From: Nostoc sp. HK-01
Lineage (GTDB): Bacteria; Cyanobacteriota; Cyanobacteriia; Cyanobacteriales; Nostocaceae
Direction: 5' to 3'
Assembly: GCA_003990705.1 (NCBI GenBank)
Contig: AP018318.1
Span: 4,343,501-4,407,500, forward strand
DNA: 64,000 nucleotides
The notes below the pieces were generated by a model. It was given only the letters and a program-made list of their open reading frames with translations, was not told the origin of the DNA and did not search any database. Below, one piece after another: positions 17,201 to 25,244 of this stretch. The position numbers and the translations under genes are program-made. Each line of letters begins with the position of its first letter. Position 1 is the first letter of the stretch.

Positions 17201-18193
17201 TTATGCTGCTTCTCCTTCGTTGGCTGCTTCAGGTTCAAAATGCTTTTCTTCGGTGGTCAGTTGCAAGAACACATCTTCTAAGGTAGCGCTGACTCGCCGC
17301 ATTTCTTGTAAACCAAATCCAGCCCGGATTAAGGTGGCGGCGATTTCTCTTCCCGGTTCTGTTCCCGGTTGAGCAATCACTCGCAAATAAGCGCGACCGT
17401 CTGTAGCATGGATCAGATGATGACCAGGAATTGATTCTACCAGACTCACACCCGCAACGTTTTGCAAGACTTGTTTCGCTAGGTTTGCTTCGCCTTCAAT
17501 TTCTAATTCATATCCTGAGCCTCCAGTCAACTGTGTCATGAGGCTTTCTGGAGTATTAGTAGCTACAACCTTTCCACGATTAATAATAGCGACACGGCTA
17601 CAAGTCATACTCACTTCCGGCAAAATGTGGGTAGACAAAATAATCGTGTGTGTCCCCGCGAGACTTTTAATCAAATTTCGCACTTCGATGATTTGTCTAG
17701 GGTCAAGTCCAACGGTGGGTTCATCCAGGATGATGGCTGGTGGGTCGTGAACGATCGCCTGAGCAATGCCCACTCTTTGGCGATATCCTTTAGAGAGTTT
17801 GCGAATAATGACTCGCTGTTTATCTTGTAAGTTACATCGGGCGATCGCTGCTTTGACTTTAGCGGTGCGATCGCCTGCGGAGACACCTTTGATTCGGGCG
17901 ACGAAATGCAAAAATCCCTCCACCGTCATCTCTGGATATAACGGTGGTGTTTCTGGTAAATAACCAATGCGTTGACGCACCGCCAAAGAATTATCATGGA
18001 CATCAAACCCAGAAATTTTAGCTGTCCCGCTAGTTGCAGGTAAATAACCCGCTAAAATTCGCATTGTTGTGGTTTTACCAGCGCCATTCGGCCCTAAAAA
18101 CCCTAAAATTTCCCCTGGTTCAACCCGAAAAGTCACATCTGTAATCGCTGGGGTAGAACCGTAAGTTTTACTGAGATGTTCAACTTCAATCAT
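17201..18193 (-). CDS. ABC transporter ATP-binding protein (GldA-like)
   Basis: 330 residues from the ATG at 18193 (MIEVEHLSKTYGST); a TTG at 18214 adds seven weak codons. Walker A GPNGAGKTT, signature LSKGYRQRVG, Walker B AIILDEPTVGLDP, D-loop and switch His in LSTHILPE are all present. A ~90-residue C-terminal extension (YELEIEGEANLAKQVL to LEDVFLQLTTEE) is typical of drug/gliding-type exporters. First gene of the ATPase-permease-GldG-DUF4340 operon. Its promoter lies in 18194-18540. Confidence 0.95.
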   Translation of the reverse strand: MIEVEHLSKTYGSTPAITDVTFRVEPGEILGFLGPNGAGKTTTMRILAGYLPATSGTAKISGFDVHDNSLAVRQRIGYLPETPPLYPEMTVEGFLHFVARIKGVSAGDRTAKVKAAIARCNLQDKQRVIIRKLSKGYRQRVGIAQAIVHDPPAIILDEPTVGLDPRQIIEVRNLIKSLAGTHTIILSTHILPEVSMTCSRVAIINRGKVVATNTPESLMTQLTGGSGYELEIEGEANLAKQVLQNVAGVSLVESIPGHHLIHATDGRAYLRVIAQPGTEPGREIAATLIRAGFGLQEMRRVSATLEDVFLQLTTEEKHFEPEAANEGEAA

Positions 18194-18548
18194 CGGTCTA
18201 TGGGCGATCGTCAACTAGAGAATACCCAACAATCTTAGATCATGATGGAATAGCAATTGGTTTTGTGCCTAAAGAATACGCAAAAAAATTAGTAACTTTT
18301 ACTACTTAATAATATTTTAGTAACTTACACTCCAGAGATATAAATAAATTACACAAATTACTAATATTGTTTGTCTAATAAGACTTATAAATAAATTCAA
18401 AATGCTGTTTATATCTTGAAGATTTTGGCATTTTGGCATTTAATGAAAATTTGATGGTGCTAAATTGATCAATAGTACAAGTATGACTTTGGTGAAAACA
18501 GTAAGTAAAGTATGAATACTGTTCTTATTGCCTAAATCCTTAGTCTTC

Positions 18549-18579
18549 TTGACAACCTCCTAATTTTAATTTATATGAT
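18549..18579 (+). promoter_or_regulatory. Sigma70-like promoter of candidate sRNA
   Basis: Perfect -35 TTGACA at 18549-18554; -10 candidates TATATG (18572-18577, 17-bp spacer) or TATGAT (18574-18579, 19-bp spacer). Expected start of transcription near 18585, pointing into a stretch that ends in a strong terminator. Confidence 0.55.
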
Positions 18580-18584
18580 TTTTC

Positions 18585-18649
18585 TTTAATCCAAGGTGTA
18601 TCGCCACTTTCAAGCTATTTTGACGGGTGAAAACCCGTCTTTTATTTTG
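18585..18649 (+). ncRNA. Candidate small RNA of about 65 nt
   Basis: Between a consensus-like promoter and a textbook terminator. It can fold a 5' hairpin AAGGTG-TATCGC-CACTTT, a short single-stranded linker (CAAGCTATTTT), and a terminator GACGGGT-GAAA-ACCCGTC (18622-18639, GNRA loop) followed by TTTTATTTT. Two hairpins around a linker recall the architecture of Yfr1, but the Yfr1 core ACTCCTCACAC is absent, so it is a different RNA. No ORF fits. Expression has to be shown. Confidence 0.5.
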
Positions 18650-18857
18650 CTGATTGTTATCAATCGAGCCATAAATACTATCTATAGATGCCAAAATTCG
18701 GAGGATTATATCAGCATTTTTGAATTTTAAAAAAATTCATCTCAATGATTTTATTTTAATGTAATGAATAATACCTAGTTAGCGTAATATCAGTTTTTAT
18801 AAGTTTTGGATACATCCTATAGGAAGATGCTCGGAAGGAAAAATCATGAGTAAATAA

Positions 18858-18905
18858 ATGCGGGATGTTGTTATGCACTGGATTTATAGTCAGGTTTGGT
18901 GGTGA
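18858..18905 (+). other. Possible 15-codon ORF (Trp-rich) overlapping a terminator
   Basis: ATG at 18858 reads MRDVVMHWIYSQVWW and stops at 18903-18905. A three-codon ORF (MSK, stop) directly precedes it after GGAAGG. The last codons form the left arm of the terminator hairpin at 18892-18914, so translating ribosomes would disturb the hairpin as in attenuation leaders. No same-strand gene follows within 2 kb, which argues against classical attenuation. May be a micro-mRNA or chance. Confidence 0.25.
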
Positions 18906-18919
18906 GCCAAACCTTTTTT
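18892..18919 (+). terminator. Intrinsic terminator
   Basis: AGGTTTGG (18892-18899), loop TGGTGAG, CCAAACCT (18907-18914), then T to 18919: an 8-bp stem with a U-tract. No long plus-strand gene precedes it, so it must end a short transcript. Confidence 0.8.
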
Positions 18920-19152
18920 CTTTTTCCAGGTATTAAAATCATTTGACACAGCTTGTCTAGGGAAAAAAGGAATTGATTTATAGTTGAAATTTGCAATTAA
19001 CTATAATTATTGATAGGAATTAAGTAAGTAGGCGTGAAAAAACAAAAATAAGTTCAGAAAGGTAAACAAGGCTGCAATCCTCTTCCCTCCTGCCTTATCC
19101 TAATTACAATTATTTATGTCACTCTACTTATTAACTATTTGTGAACAACAAT

Positions 19153-19181
19153 AACCCCAACTTCTTTAAGAGGTCGGGGTT
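19153..19181 (-). terminator. Palindrome/terminator after the SLH porin
   Basis: AACCCC-AACTTCTT..AAGAGGTCGGGGTT, a stem-loop 16 bases beyond the porin stop on its strand, followed by TATTGTT. It is a diverged member of the ATCCCCGACTTCTT palindrome family found at 48556, 50818 and 54999. Confidence 0.7.
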
Positions 19182-19196
19182 CTAAAACTCTCAATA

Positions 19197-20900
19197 CTAA
19201 AACAAAAAGGTACTCCGAAGAATACCAATCGTAATCGGGTCGCTATCTGGTGTATGTCCAGGTTCCAAGATATGAATTATCCCTGGCGTAATGTAGATAT
19301 TGTCTGTCATTCGGAAACGATAAAAAGCTTCGATTTGAGTGGTGGTTCCTGGTTGTCCACCTGCACGTCCTAGACCTGTATTCTCAAAATCTGGAACATT
19401 ATTACCCACAGGTAAATTACTACTAGTAATTTTAGGTGGTTGTCCCACATAAATACCGCCTAAATTTCCTGGAGCAAATAAATCAGGGAAATTCAGAAAT
19501 ACCATGTAATTCGTTGTGTCCACACTACCTGATCGCCCAGGAATGGACGAAGTAGTATAACCACCCCATGCGCCGACAGTGACGCGGGGCGAAATTTGCC
19601 AACTGACTGTCCCACCATAGGCGTTGGTTTGTAAGGGTGCATTAGTCGCTGTTAAACATTCATCACCAACAAAGGTAAGTAAACAGCCATTAGAAGCATA
19701 GTTATTAACGTAATACAAACTCAAATCCACACTATCAGTAGGTGTTAATAACAATTGCACTGCTGTTGTCGTAGTTCCATCAAACAAACCATTGCGTTGA
19801 CTGGGATTCCCCGGAGTGTAACTAGTATACAAAGCTTGCACACTGGCGCGTTTGGCAAATTGCCAATCTATAGCAATTCCACCATGACCAAAGCCTATGT
19901 CTAAAATTGGGTTTCTTTGTGCTAACCAAGATAAAGGCCCTGTAGCTGCGCTCTCGACTCGAACGGGGCCACGGAAAGCATTGGTCATATTTACGCCTTC
20001 TGTTCCTACCATCACCGCTAATTTGTCAGTAACTAACCAGCGATAATTCAAGTCAGTAACAGTTAATGTGTTATCTGTAGGATATTCGTAACTTAGTGCA
20101 AAGTCATTACTCAATTTAGGTTTTGTGGTACCATCGGCAGCTATCAACCCTGTAAATAGATAACTACGAGGTGTGAGTTGAGTAGTTAAACTCAGGTAAG
20201 AAAAGTTAACAACATTAAAGTTTGTTCCATTATCATCTGAGTCTTTTACACCATCTCTGGGATTAACATCACCACGGTTAGAACTCCGCCCTTGAACACC
20301 TACAATTAACAGTCCGTTAAGTTTTGTTGTGGTAGAAAATTGGTTAGCTTGAATTTCGGCGCTACGTGCTTCTAAGCTATCTACTCGTCCCCGCAAGGTA
20401 GCTAATTCGCTACTAAATTCTGTTTGTAAGCGTTTAATTGTCTCTAAATCTGCGCGGGTTACGAGTTCGGCGCTGGGTGCTGCTACTGCAATAATTTGGT
20501 TAATTTTATCTAAGCAAGCATTCATCCCTGCGGCAAATTCATAGCGAGTAACAGCGCGATCGCCACGAAATGAATTATTCGGATAGCCAGCAATGCAGTT
20601 ATAGCGTTCTACCAAAGATTGTAAAGCCGTAAAAGCCCAATCGCTAGGTTGGACATCATTCAATTGCGACACCGATGTGACTTGTGCCATTGGTTCTGTG
20701 TCTTCTTTTACACCCTGATCTGTTGCAGCGGTAGGAAATATCGAGAAATTTTGGTTGTCTAAACTTAGACTTGTTTCTGTCTCTGTATTTGTATAATCCT
20801 GGGCGGATGCTATTTGTGATCCGCCGTTTAATCCTGCTATCAAGAAAGATGCGATTATCCAGAATTTCAGATAATTATAGCGAATCACGTTAAGTTTCAA
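19197..20900 (-). CDS. SLH-OprB outer-membrane porin (iron-uptake porin type)
   Basis: 567 residues. Signal peptide-like start (FWIIASFLIAGLNGGSQIAS), then one SLH domain (about 75-135, LNDVQPSDWAFTALQSLVER, AVTRYEFAAGMNACLDK), a coiled coil (about 145-190, LVTRADLETIKRLQTEFSSE) and an OprB beta-barrel ending in Phe (ILRSTFLF). This is the main porin architecture of cyanobacteria; the SLH domain binds the peptidoglycan-linked polymer. The first codon is TTG at 20900; a GTG four codons in is an alternative. No palindromic TACCAA operator is found upstream, unlike the porin at 32268. Confidence 0.92.
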   Translation of the reverse strand: MKLNVIRYNYLKFWIIASFLIAGLNGGSQIASAQDYTNTETETSLSLDNQNFSIFPTAATDQGVKEDTEPMAQVTSVSQLNDVQPSDWAFTALQSLVERYNCIAGYPNNSFRGDRAVTRYEFAAGMNACLDKINQIIAVAAPSAELVTRADLETIKRLQTEFSSELATLRGRVDSLEARSAEIQANQFSTTTKLNGLLIVGVQGRSSNRGDVNPRDGVKDSDDNGTNFNVVNFSYLSLTTQLTPRSYLFTGLIAADGTTKPKLSNDFALSYEYPTDNTLTVTDLNYRWLVTDKLAVMVGTEGVNMTNAFRGPVRVESAATGPLSWLAQRNPILDIGFGHGGIAIDWQFAKRASVQALYTSYTPGNPSQRNGLFDGTTTTAVQLLLTPTDSVDLSLYYVNNYASNGCLLTFVGDECLTATNAPLQTNAYGGTVSWQISPRVTVGAWGGYTTSSIPGRSGSVDTTNYMVFLNFPDLFAPGNLGGIYVGQPPKITSSNLPVGNNVPDFENTGLGRAGGQPGTTTQIEAFYRFRMTDNIYITPGIIHILEPGHTPDSDPITIGILRSTFLF

Positions 20901-21085
20901 TTTCTTAAACTCTACCTACAATACTGAAGTTCGAGTGTAAGCAAAAATATCAGGTTCGGCATGAGAAATTTTACCGACTTTGTACTAAATGAGACAAAAC
21001 TTATTCTGGGCAACAGGAGAAAACGCGAGTATAAAAGTAAAAATAACCAGCCTTACACCACCTACTAGATTGACCGAGAAGCAAT

Positions 21086-22498
21086 ATGGCACATCCCTCG
21101 CGCAGATTATCGCTCAAATTTTTTAGACGCAATCAAACTTCTACAGACATTGTAGAAAAAACGCCGCAACAAGTAAGTTTGCTGACATCAACAATAGCAG
21201 TCACTGTTTTGTTCAGTAGTGCTGGGCTAATTCTGGTGTTTGCTTGGATTAGTTGGCTGTTTATTTTTAATCCCGACAAGATAGTTTGGCTGAACAAGTT
21301 TCTACCAGAATGGGCGCAAATTCCCTTCGGTTACAGCGAACACCCGCACACATTACCAGAAATTCAAGCCAGCTTACAAGCACAAAAACAAACATCCGGG
21401 GCGACTCTGGCTTTAGATAAAAACGAAAACGCATTTTTATTACCAATTTTTCAGCAACGCACCGATTGTCAGTCTAATTGTCAAGAACTAGCAGCACTGC
21501 GGGTTTATCAACTAGCAACAGACTCAGAGTTTCAATCAAAAAGAGAAAAATACTATCGTCTAGCGACGCAACTATCTGTGACTGGAATTGAAAAATCTTT
21601 GATTGAAGGAACAGCAGAAAGTGATGATACTAATACTCTGCTACCTTTGAACACAATTAAAGGTTTTGATGACGAAACACCAGCATCAGGAGCATGGTTT
21701 AATTTACAAGGGCAATATAAAAAAGGCACAACTGCGATCGCCTATGGTCAAATTTTGTATTACAATCCAGAACGCTCTAACTTAATCCAACTTCTGTCTT
21801 GGAAGAATTCTAACGGCCAATTACCAAAATGGCAGCAAGTTACTGGTAACGATACTAAAGAGTTAATTCTAGATCAAACAGTCGGTTTAGAACCCCAATT
21901 ACGCGTTTACCAAGTTAAACCTACCAAGCTTTACCTCAACCCCATTGAGCTAGATAAAATTTCTCTAAAACCACCAGCCATCAAGGATACTGCTTACCAA
22001 AATGCCATATCAATTGCGCGTAGTGGTTTGTGGACACCAGCCTTAGAATCTTTAAAATCTATTCAACAACAAGGCAAAATCGCTTTACCAGCCACAGCAC
22101 AAGCTCAAATAGATTTAATTCGCCTACATGCTCAATTCACCAAAGCCCAAGCAGAAAAAACCTGGGCTAGTCCTAGTGAACAAGTCTTGGCCGATTTAAT
22201 TGATGGGCGTTGGTCTCAAGCTTTAAAAGTATTTAAAGCATCACCTCAAAATGCACAAGAAATTTCCATCCTCTTAAAAGCAGAAAAAGGCAAGTTGTGG
22301 AATCGTGTAGCAGCAACATTAGAAGTTAATCCACAACAAACAGAGGTATTAGCTTGGGGGGCGTTAATTTTAGCCGTTCAACAAGGAAATGAAAGTGCTA
22401 ATTCTTGGCTAGAGAAAGAGCCAAAAATTACCAAAGATACCATTGCAGAGATTCAAGATTTGCTCAAACGATTAAATCATGAGTCAGCCAAGTCTTAA
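21086..22498 (+). CDS. Conserved cyanobacterial membrane-anchored protein
   Basis: 470 residues. Short basic N-terminus (MAHPSRRLSLKFFRR), one membrane segment (about 33-62, LLTSTIAVTVLFSSAGLILV), then a large extracytoplasmic part with a beta-rich half (to about 275) containing a possible disulfide pair in DCQSNCQEL, and a helical, TPR-like C-terminal half (about 300-465). I recognise it as a type conserved in filamentous cyanobacteria but have no function for it. Divergent from the SLH porin, sharing a 185-bp promoter region. Confidence 0.75.
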   Translation: MAHPSRRLSLKFFRRNQTSTDIVEKTPQQVSLLTSTIAVTVLFSSAGLILVFAWISWLFIFNPDKIVWLNKFLPEWAQIPFGYSEHPHTLPEIQASLQAQKQTSGATLALDKNENAFLLPIFQQRTDCQSNCQELAALRVYQLATDSEFQSKREKYYRLATQLSVTGIEKSLIEGTAESDDTNTLLPLNTIKGFDDETPASGAWFNLQGQYKKGTTAIAYGQILYYNPERSNLIQLLSWKNSNGQLPKWQQVTGNDTKELILDQTVGLEPQLRVYQVKPTKLYLNPIELDKISLKPPAIKDTAYQNAISIARSGLWTPALESLKSIQQQGKIALPATAQAQIDLIRLHAQFTKAQAEKTWASPSEQVLADLIDGRWSQALKVFKASPQNAQEISILLKAEKGKLWNRVAATLEVNPQQTEVLAWGALILAVQQGNESANSWLEKEPKITKDTIAEIQDLLKRLNHESAKS

Positions 22499-22518
22499 AT
22501 CTCAACAAATCACTACAA

Positions 22519-23118
22519 CTACCTTTTTTGAAGGTAATTTTTCCGCTTGTGTAGCAGTAAAGTTATACCAGTTGCAACTAACACACCTGGGAGCAAATCT
22601 GATTCAGGAATTGGGATAATTTTACCCGATCCACTAATTGAGTTGGTAAAAACACCAAAATCAGCTATTCTTCGACCAGTTATGACTAAAAAGTATTTTC
22701 GTTGAGAAGTTAATTCTCTACTGAATACAGCAGTACCACCAGTTGTGGTAGTACTTGCTATTAGCACATTATTTAATTGTTGAGAGGGATGGAAACTGTC
22801 TTGATATAAAGCTAAAAAAATATCCCATTTTATATTACTTCCAGATGAACCACTGATAGTATATAAACCTGATTGATCAACCGTAAAATCAAACACACTA
22901 TAAGGTACACTCATCCCTAATGTCCCATCTCTTTCGCCAGAAATCAGAGTAGGAGGATTACCGGGTGCAACGCGCCGCCAAATGGGTTGAGTTGTTGTAT
23001 CACCTTGATAAGTAAAAGTAACTGCTAGAGATGGTGTAGGAGTAAAAGTCGTTAATGCTAACCCCAAAATAAATATGAATGGGTTTTGCAAAAACTTTAT
23101 TTTCAACATAAAATTCAT
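22519..23118 (-). CDS. Secreted protein with PEP-CTERM-like sorting tail
   Basis: 199 residues. Signal peptide (about 1-32, FIFILGLALTTFTPTPSLAV). The middle has the beta-sandwich look of pre-peptidase/DVUA0089-like domains (FDFTVDQSGLYTISGSSGSN). The C-terminus has the tripartite tail: PIPES, a hydrophobic stretch LLPGVLVATGITLLL, then HKRKN. It should be processed by an exosortase and end up on the cell surface or in exopolysaccharide. Lies 58 bases downstream of the molybdopterin-family gene on the same strand and may be co-transcribed. Confidence 0.72.
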   Translation of the reverse strand: MNFMLKIKFLQNPFIFILGLALTTFTPTPSLAVTFTYQGDTTTQPIWRRVAPGNPPTLISGERDGTLGMSVPYSVFDFTVDQSGLYTISGSSGSNIKWDIFLALYQDSFHPSQQLNNVLIASTTTTGGTAVFSRELTSQRKYFLVITGRRIADFGVFTNSISGSGKIIPIPESDLLPGVLVATGITLLLHKRKNYLQKR

Positions 23119-23176
23119 GATTTATTCAGATAAAACCTGTGTAATTCTGCAAAGTGTAGAATTTTAAAAAAGTCCG

Positions 23177-23860
23177 TTAAGGATAACGAAAATCTTTAAT
23201 TTCTAAAGGAGAAGGCGGCGCAGAAAGTACGACGATATTTCTAATATTGCTAATATAACGTCCTCCTGCTCTATCACCAGGAACTACTAAACGAGCAAAT
23301 CCTTCATCTGTCAGCAGTTGCACTGTACCATCATTAGCTTTTTTCGCAAATGCAACCAGCACAGATTTATTTTCAAAGTTGGGATGAATTTCGCCAACAG
23401 CTACAACTGCTCCATAACAATCTGTAGCCTCAACTAAAATGTATTGGCGAAGAAAAGCATTTTTGGTATTTTGTCCAGGATTACGAGGTTCTAGTCCACC
23501 ACCAGCTTTTTCATTGTTAATTAAATCCCATAAAGGAACGCCATAGTATGTTTCAGTTCTGGGGCCTGAGCCTGTTTGAAAGCTAACAGTGATTTCTGTA
23601 ACTGTTGATGGGTTTTGGGTTTTTACAGCATCTCGTAACTCTGTGAGTTTTTGGAGTGTAAAAGTCCTGGGATGATTAATTTCTCCACTTAAACGAAACT
23701 TTTCTAAGAATCCACCTGCACATTTATTTTTTGCCCACGGAGCAGGTGTTTCTTGTTTTCTCCAAGGTAGAATATTTCCTGGTTCAGCTAAGGTTGGTTG
23801 CCAAAATCCTAGCATAGACAGTATTAAAGATACGCTGGCTATATGGCGCGTAAAATACAT
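23177..23860 (-). CDS. Periplasmic molybdopterin-binding oxidoreductase-family protein
   Basis: 227 residues. Signal peptide (about 1-25, SVSLILSMLGFWQPTLAE), then a sulfite-oxidase-type molybdopterin-binding fold: FRLSGEINHPRTFTLQKLTE, TYYGVPLWDLINN, YILVEATDCYGAVVAVGEIH and FARLVVPGDRAGGRYISNIR. The last motifs are conserved in the small stand-alone family. A cysteine (TDCYG) is near the place of the molybdenum ligand, but small members often lack activity. Three copies or half-copies of the TACCAA palindrome lie 155-317 bases upstream, so it is a probable member of the molybdenum-status regulon. Enzymatic role or metal binding is unproven. Confidence 0.8.
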   Translation of the reverse strand: MYFTRHIASVSLILSMLGFWQPTLAEPGNILPWRKQETPAPWAKNKCAGGFLEKFRLSGEINHPRTFTLQKLTELRDAVKTQNPSTVTEITVSFQTGSGPRTETYYGVPLWDLINNEKAGGGLEPRNPGQNTKNAFLRQYILVEATDCYGAVVAVGEIHPNFENKSVLVAFAKKANDGTVQLLTDEGFARLVVPGDRAGGRYISNIRNIVVLSAPPSPLEIKDFRYP

Positions 23861-24014
23861 ACAATATTCCTTATCAACAGTTTGTATTTCTTCTCAGAAG
23901 AATATGGTTACGCGTGCCAAATCAACCTAGTTTTTCATCAACTTGGTTAGAAGAAAATATTTTTCTATCCTACATTTCTAGAAAAACTAAGTAAATATTC
24001 GGATAAAGCAATAA

Positions 24015-24031
24015 TACCAACTTTATTGGTT
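24015..24031. promoter_or_regulatory. TACCAA-N5-TTGGTT operator
   Basis: TACCAACTTTATTGGTT, an exact 17-base match to the site at 32199-32215 before the SLH porin. It lies 155 bases upstream of the molybdopterin-family gene. Confidence 0.7.
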
Positions 24032-24033
24032 TT

Positions 24034-24050
24034 GATCAAGATAGTTGGTA
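24034..24050. promoter_or_regulatory. Degenerate copy of the TTGGTA operator
   Basis: GATCAAGATAGTTGGTA: one perfect arm (TTGGTA) and 4 of 6 in the other, two bases from the site at 24015. Two adjacent sites could allow cooperative binding. Confidence 0.45.
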
Positions 24051-24160
24051 ATTAAGTTGTAAAAAAATTAAGAGGCGTAGACTTCTTGGCTTATTTAGAG
24101 AAATCAGACATTTTATTATATAAATATTGCTGTTTATATACAGCAAGTATTAGGTTATAA

Positions 24161-24177
24161 ATCCAAATTTGTTGGTA
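24161..24177. promoter_or_regulatory. Degenerate copy of the TTGGTA operator
   Basis: ATCCAAATTTGTTGGTA: inner CCAA/TTGG conserved, one full arm. Lies just beyond the stop of the HsdR-N-like gene and about 300 bases upstream of the molybdopterin-family gene. Confidence 0.45.
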
Positions 24178-24187
24178 ACTTAAAATC

Positions 24188-25117
24188 TTATGGTACAGTG
24201 CAAAAATGATAACGCAGTAATTTTTTACTGTAACTAACGCCATCTTCCTCAAACACTATAGAATGTTTAATTATTTCTAGAAAGCGTCGTTTATCAAAAA
24301 TACCTTGGATTAGCACATCTATTTCTGTTTCTTGTGGATGGGTAAAGTCTTCACCATCTATTGTGTACCAAGGTAAAAACTCTGTTGATTTACAAGTTAA
24401 TGTACCTAAGTTGGCTCGATTGCCAGAAGTAACTACTAGAAAGACATTATAAAAAAACAATTTTGGAATATTTTGAATATATTTATGCAAGGTATCTTGA
24501 TTATTTTTCAAGATGTTTATTGCAGATGCTTTCTGATTATATAAGATTGCCAAAGGTAAGCCGTTAATAAAAATAACTGCATCTAACTGGTGAGTTTGAT
24601 GATTTGCAACAATGGTAAATGGATGAACTACCAACCAATCATTGTTAAGCAAGTTAGCAGCATCTATTAACCAGACTTTTTCGCTAATTATTTGATTATT
24701 AATTATGTATGTAATATCAATTCCTTGAGTTAATAATTTATGCAAGTACAGGTTATTTTCAAGTAAGTTTTGTTTGGGTAAAGCAGTCAACTGACGGATA
24801 GTTGATTGAAGTGCTGCTGATGAGATATGCGGATTGATTCTCAGTAAGGCATGACGCAGGCGATCGCCTAAAATAACTTCAGTCTCATTATTACGTTCTG
24901 TCGGATGTCTACCAGCGGCGATATCTGCTTCTAGTTCTACTGTGTAGCCAATAACTTCAAACCAAGTCAGCCAAGAGTCTACAGCAATGGATGGGTTAAA
25001 ATTTCTGTAGAGATGATGTTTTTTAGCCAAGTTAGTTGCTTGGGCAATTGTTCTACTGGACTTGATAGGATGATTGGGACTCAAAGACTTGATTTTGAGT
25101 CTATGGCATGTTTTCAC
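24188..25117 (-). CDS. HsdR N-terminal-domain-like protein lacking the ExK catalytic pair
   Basis: 309 residues from a GTG at 25117. The layout follows the N-terminal nuclease region of type I restriction HsdR subunits: WFEVIGYTV, TERNNETEVILGDRLRHAL, ALLRINPHISSAALQSTIRQ, VHPFTIVANHQTHQLDAVIF. The key site reads LDAVIFINGLPLAILYNQK, where active enzymes have GLPLxVIELK: Asp179 is kept but Glu is Tyr193 and Lys is Gln195. No helicase domain and no HsdM/S follow. It is probably a catalytically dead DNA-binding or structural protein. It follows nifN on the same strand but has a perfect TACCAA palindrome at 25205 before it, so it belongs to the same regulon. Confidence 0.7.
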   Translation of the reverse strand: MKTCHRLKIKSLSPNHPIKSSRTIAQATNLAKKHHLYRNFNPSIAVDSWLTWFEVIGYTVELEADIAAGRHPTERNNETEVILGDRLRHALLRINPHISSAALQSTIRQLTALPKQNLLENNLYLHKLLTQGIDITYIINNQIISEKVWLIDAANLLNNDWLVVHPFTIVANHQTHQLDAVIFINGLPLAILYNQKASAINILKNNQDTLHKYIQNIPKLFFYNVFLVVTSGNRANLGTLTCKSTEFLPWYTIDGEDFTHPQETEIDVLIQGIFDKRRFLEIIKHSIVFEEDGVSYSKKLLRYHFCTVP

Positions 25118-25204
25118 ATTGCTTACTAAGATTGGTTGATATATTTTCCCTAATCAGCATCAAAGCTGAAATTGACCACTCAAACTGTATCAATTGCATC
25201 TTTT

Positions 25205-25221
25205 TACCAAATAAGTTGGTA
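25205..25221. promoter_or_regulatory. Perfect TACCAA-N5-TTGGTA operator before the HsdR-N-like gene
   Basis: TACCAAATAAGTTGGTA with both 6-base arms intact. It lies in the 127-base gap between nifN and the HsdR-N-like gene, 88 bases upstream of the latter's start. Confidence 0.75.
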
Positions 25222-25244
25222 AATTTATAGGATTTGTGAGATGA

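Larger units (their letters stand above)
18215..19152. other. Long gene-poor region with two candidate small transcripts
   Basis: About 940 AT-rich bases without a convincing protein gene of normal size. On the plus strand it contains a sigma70-like promoter and a terminator hairpin 40 bases further (18549-18649), and a second terminator hairpin at 18892-18919 that overlaps a 15-codon ORF. The rest shows no repeat or ORF I can support. Confidence 0.6.

Noticed and set aside
18585-18649. Yfr1 sRNA
   Set aside because: Shape is similar but the invariant ACTCCTCACAC core is missing and the genome context differs.
23177-23860. Complete sulfite oxidase
   Set aside because: Only the molybdopterin-binding domain is present, without the dimerisation or heme domains; kept as a family-level call.
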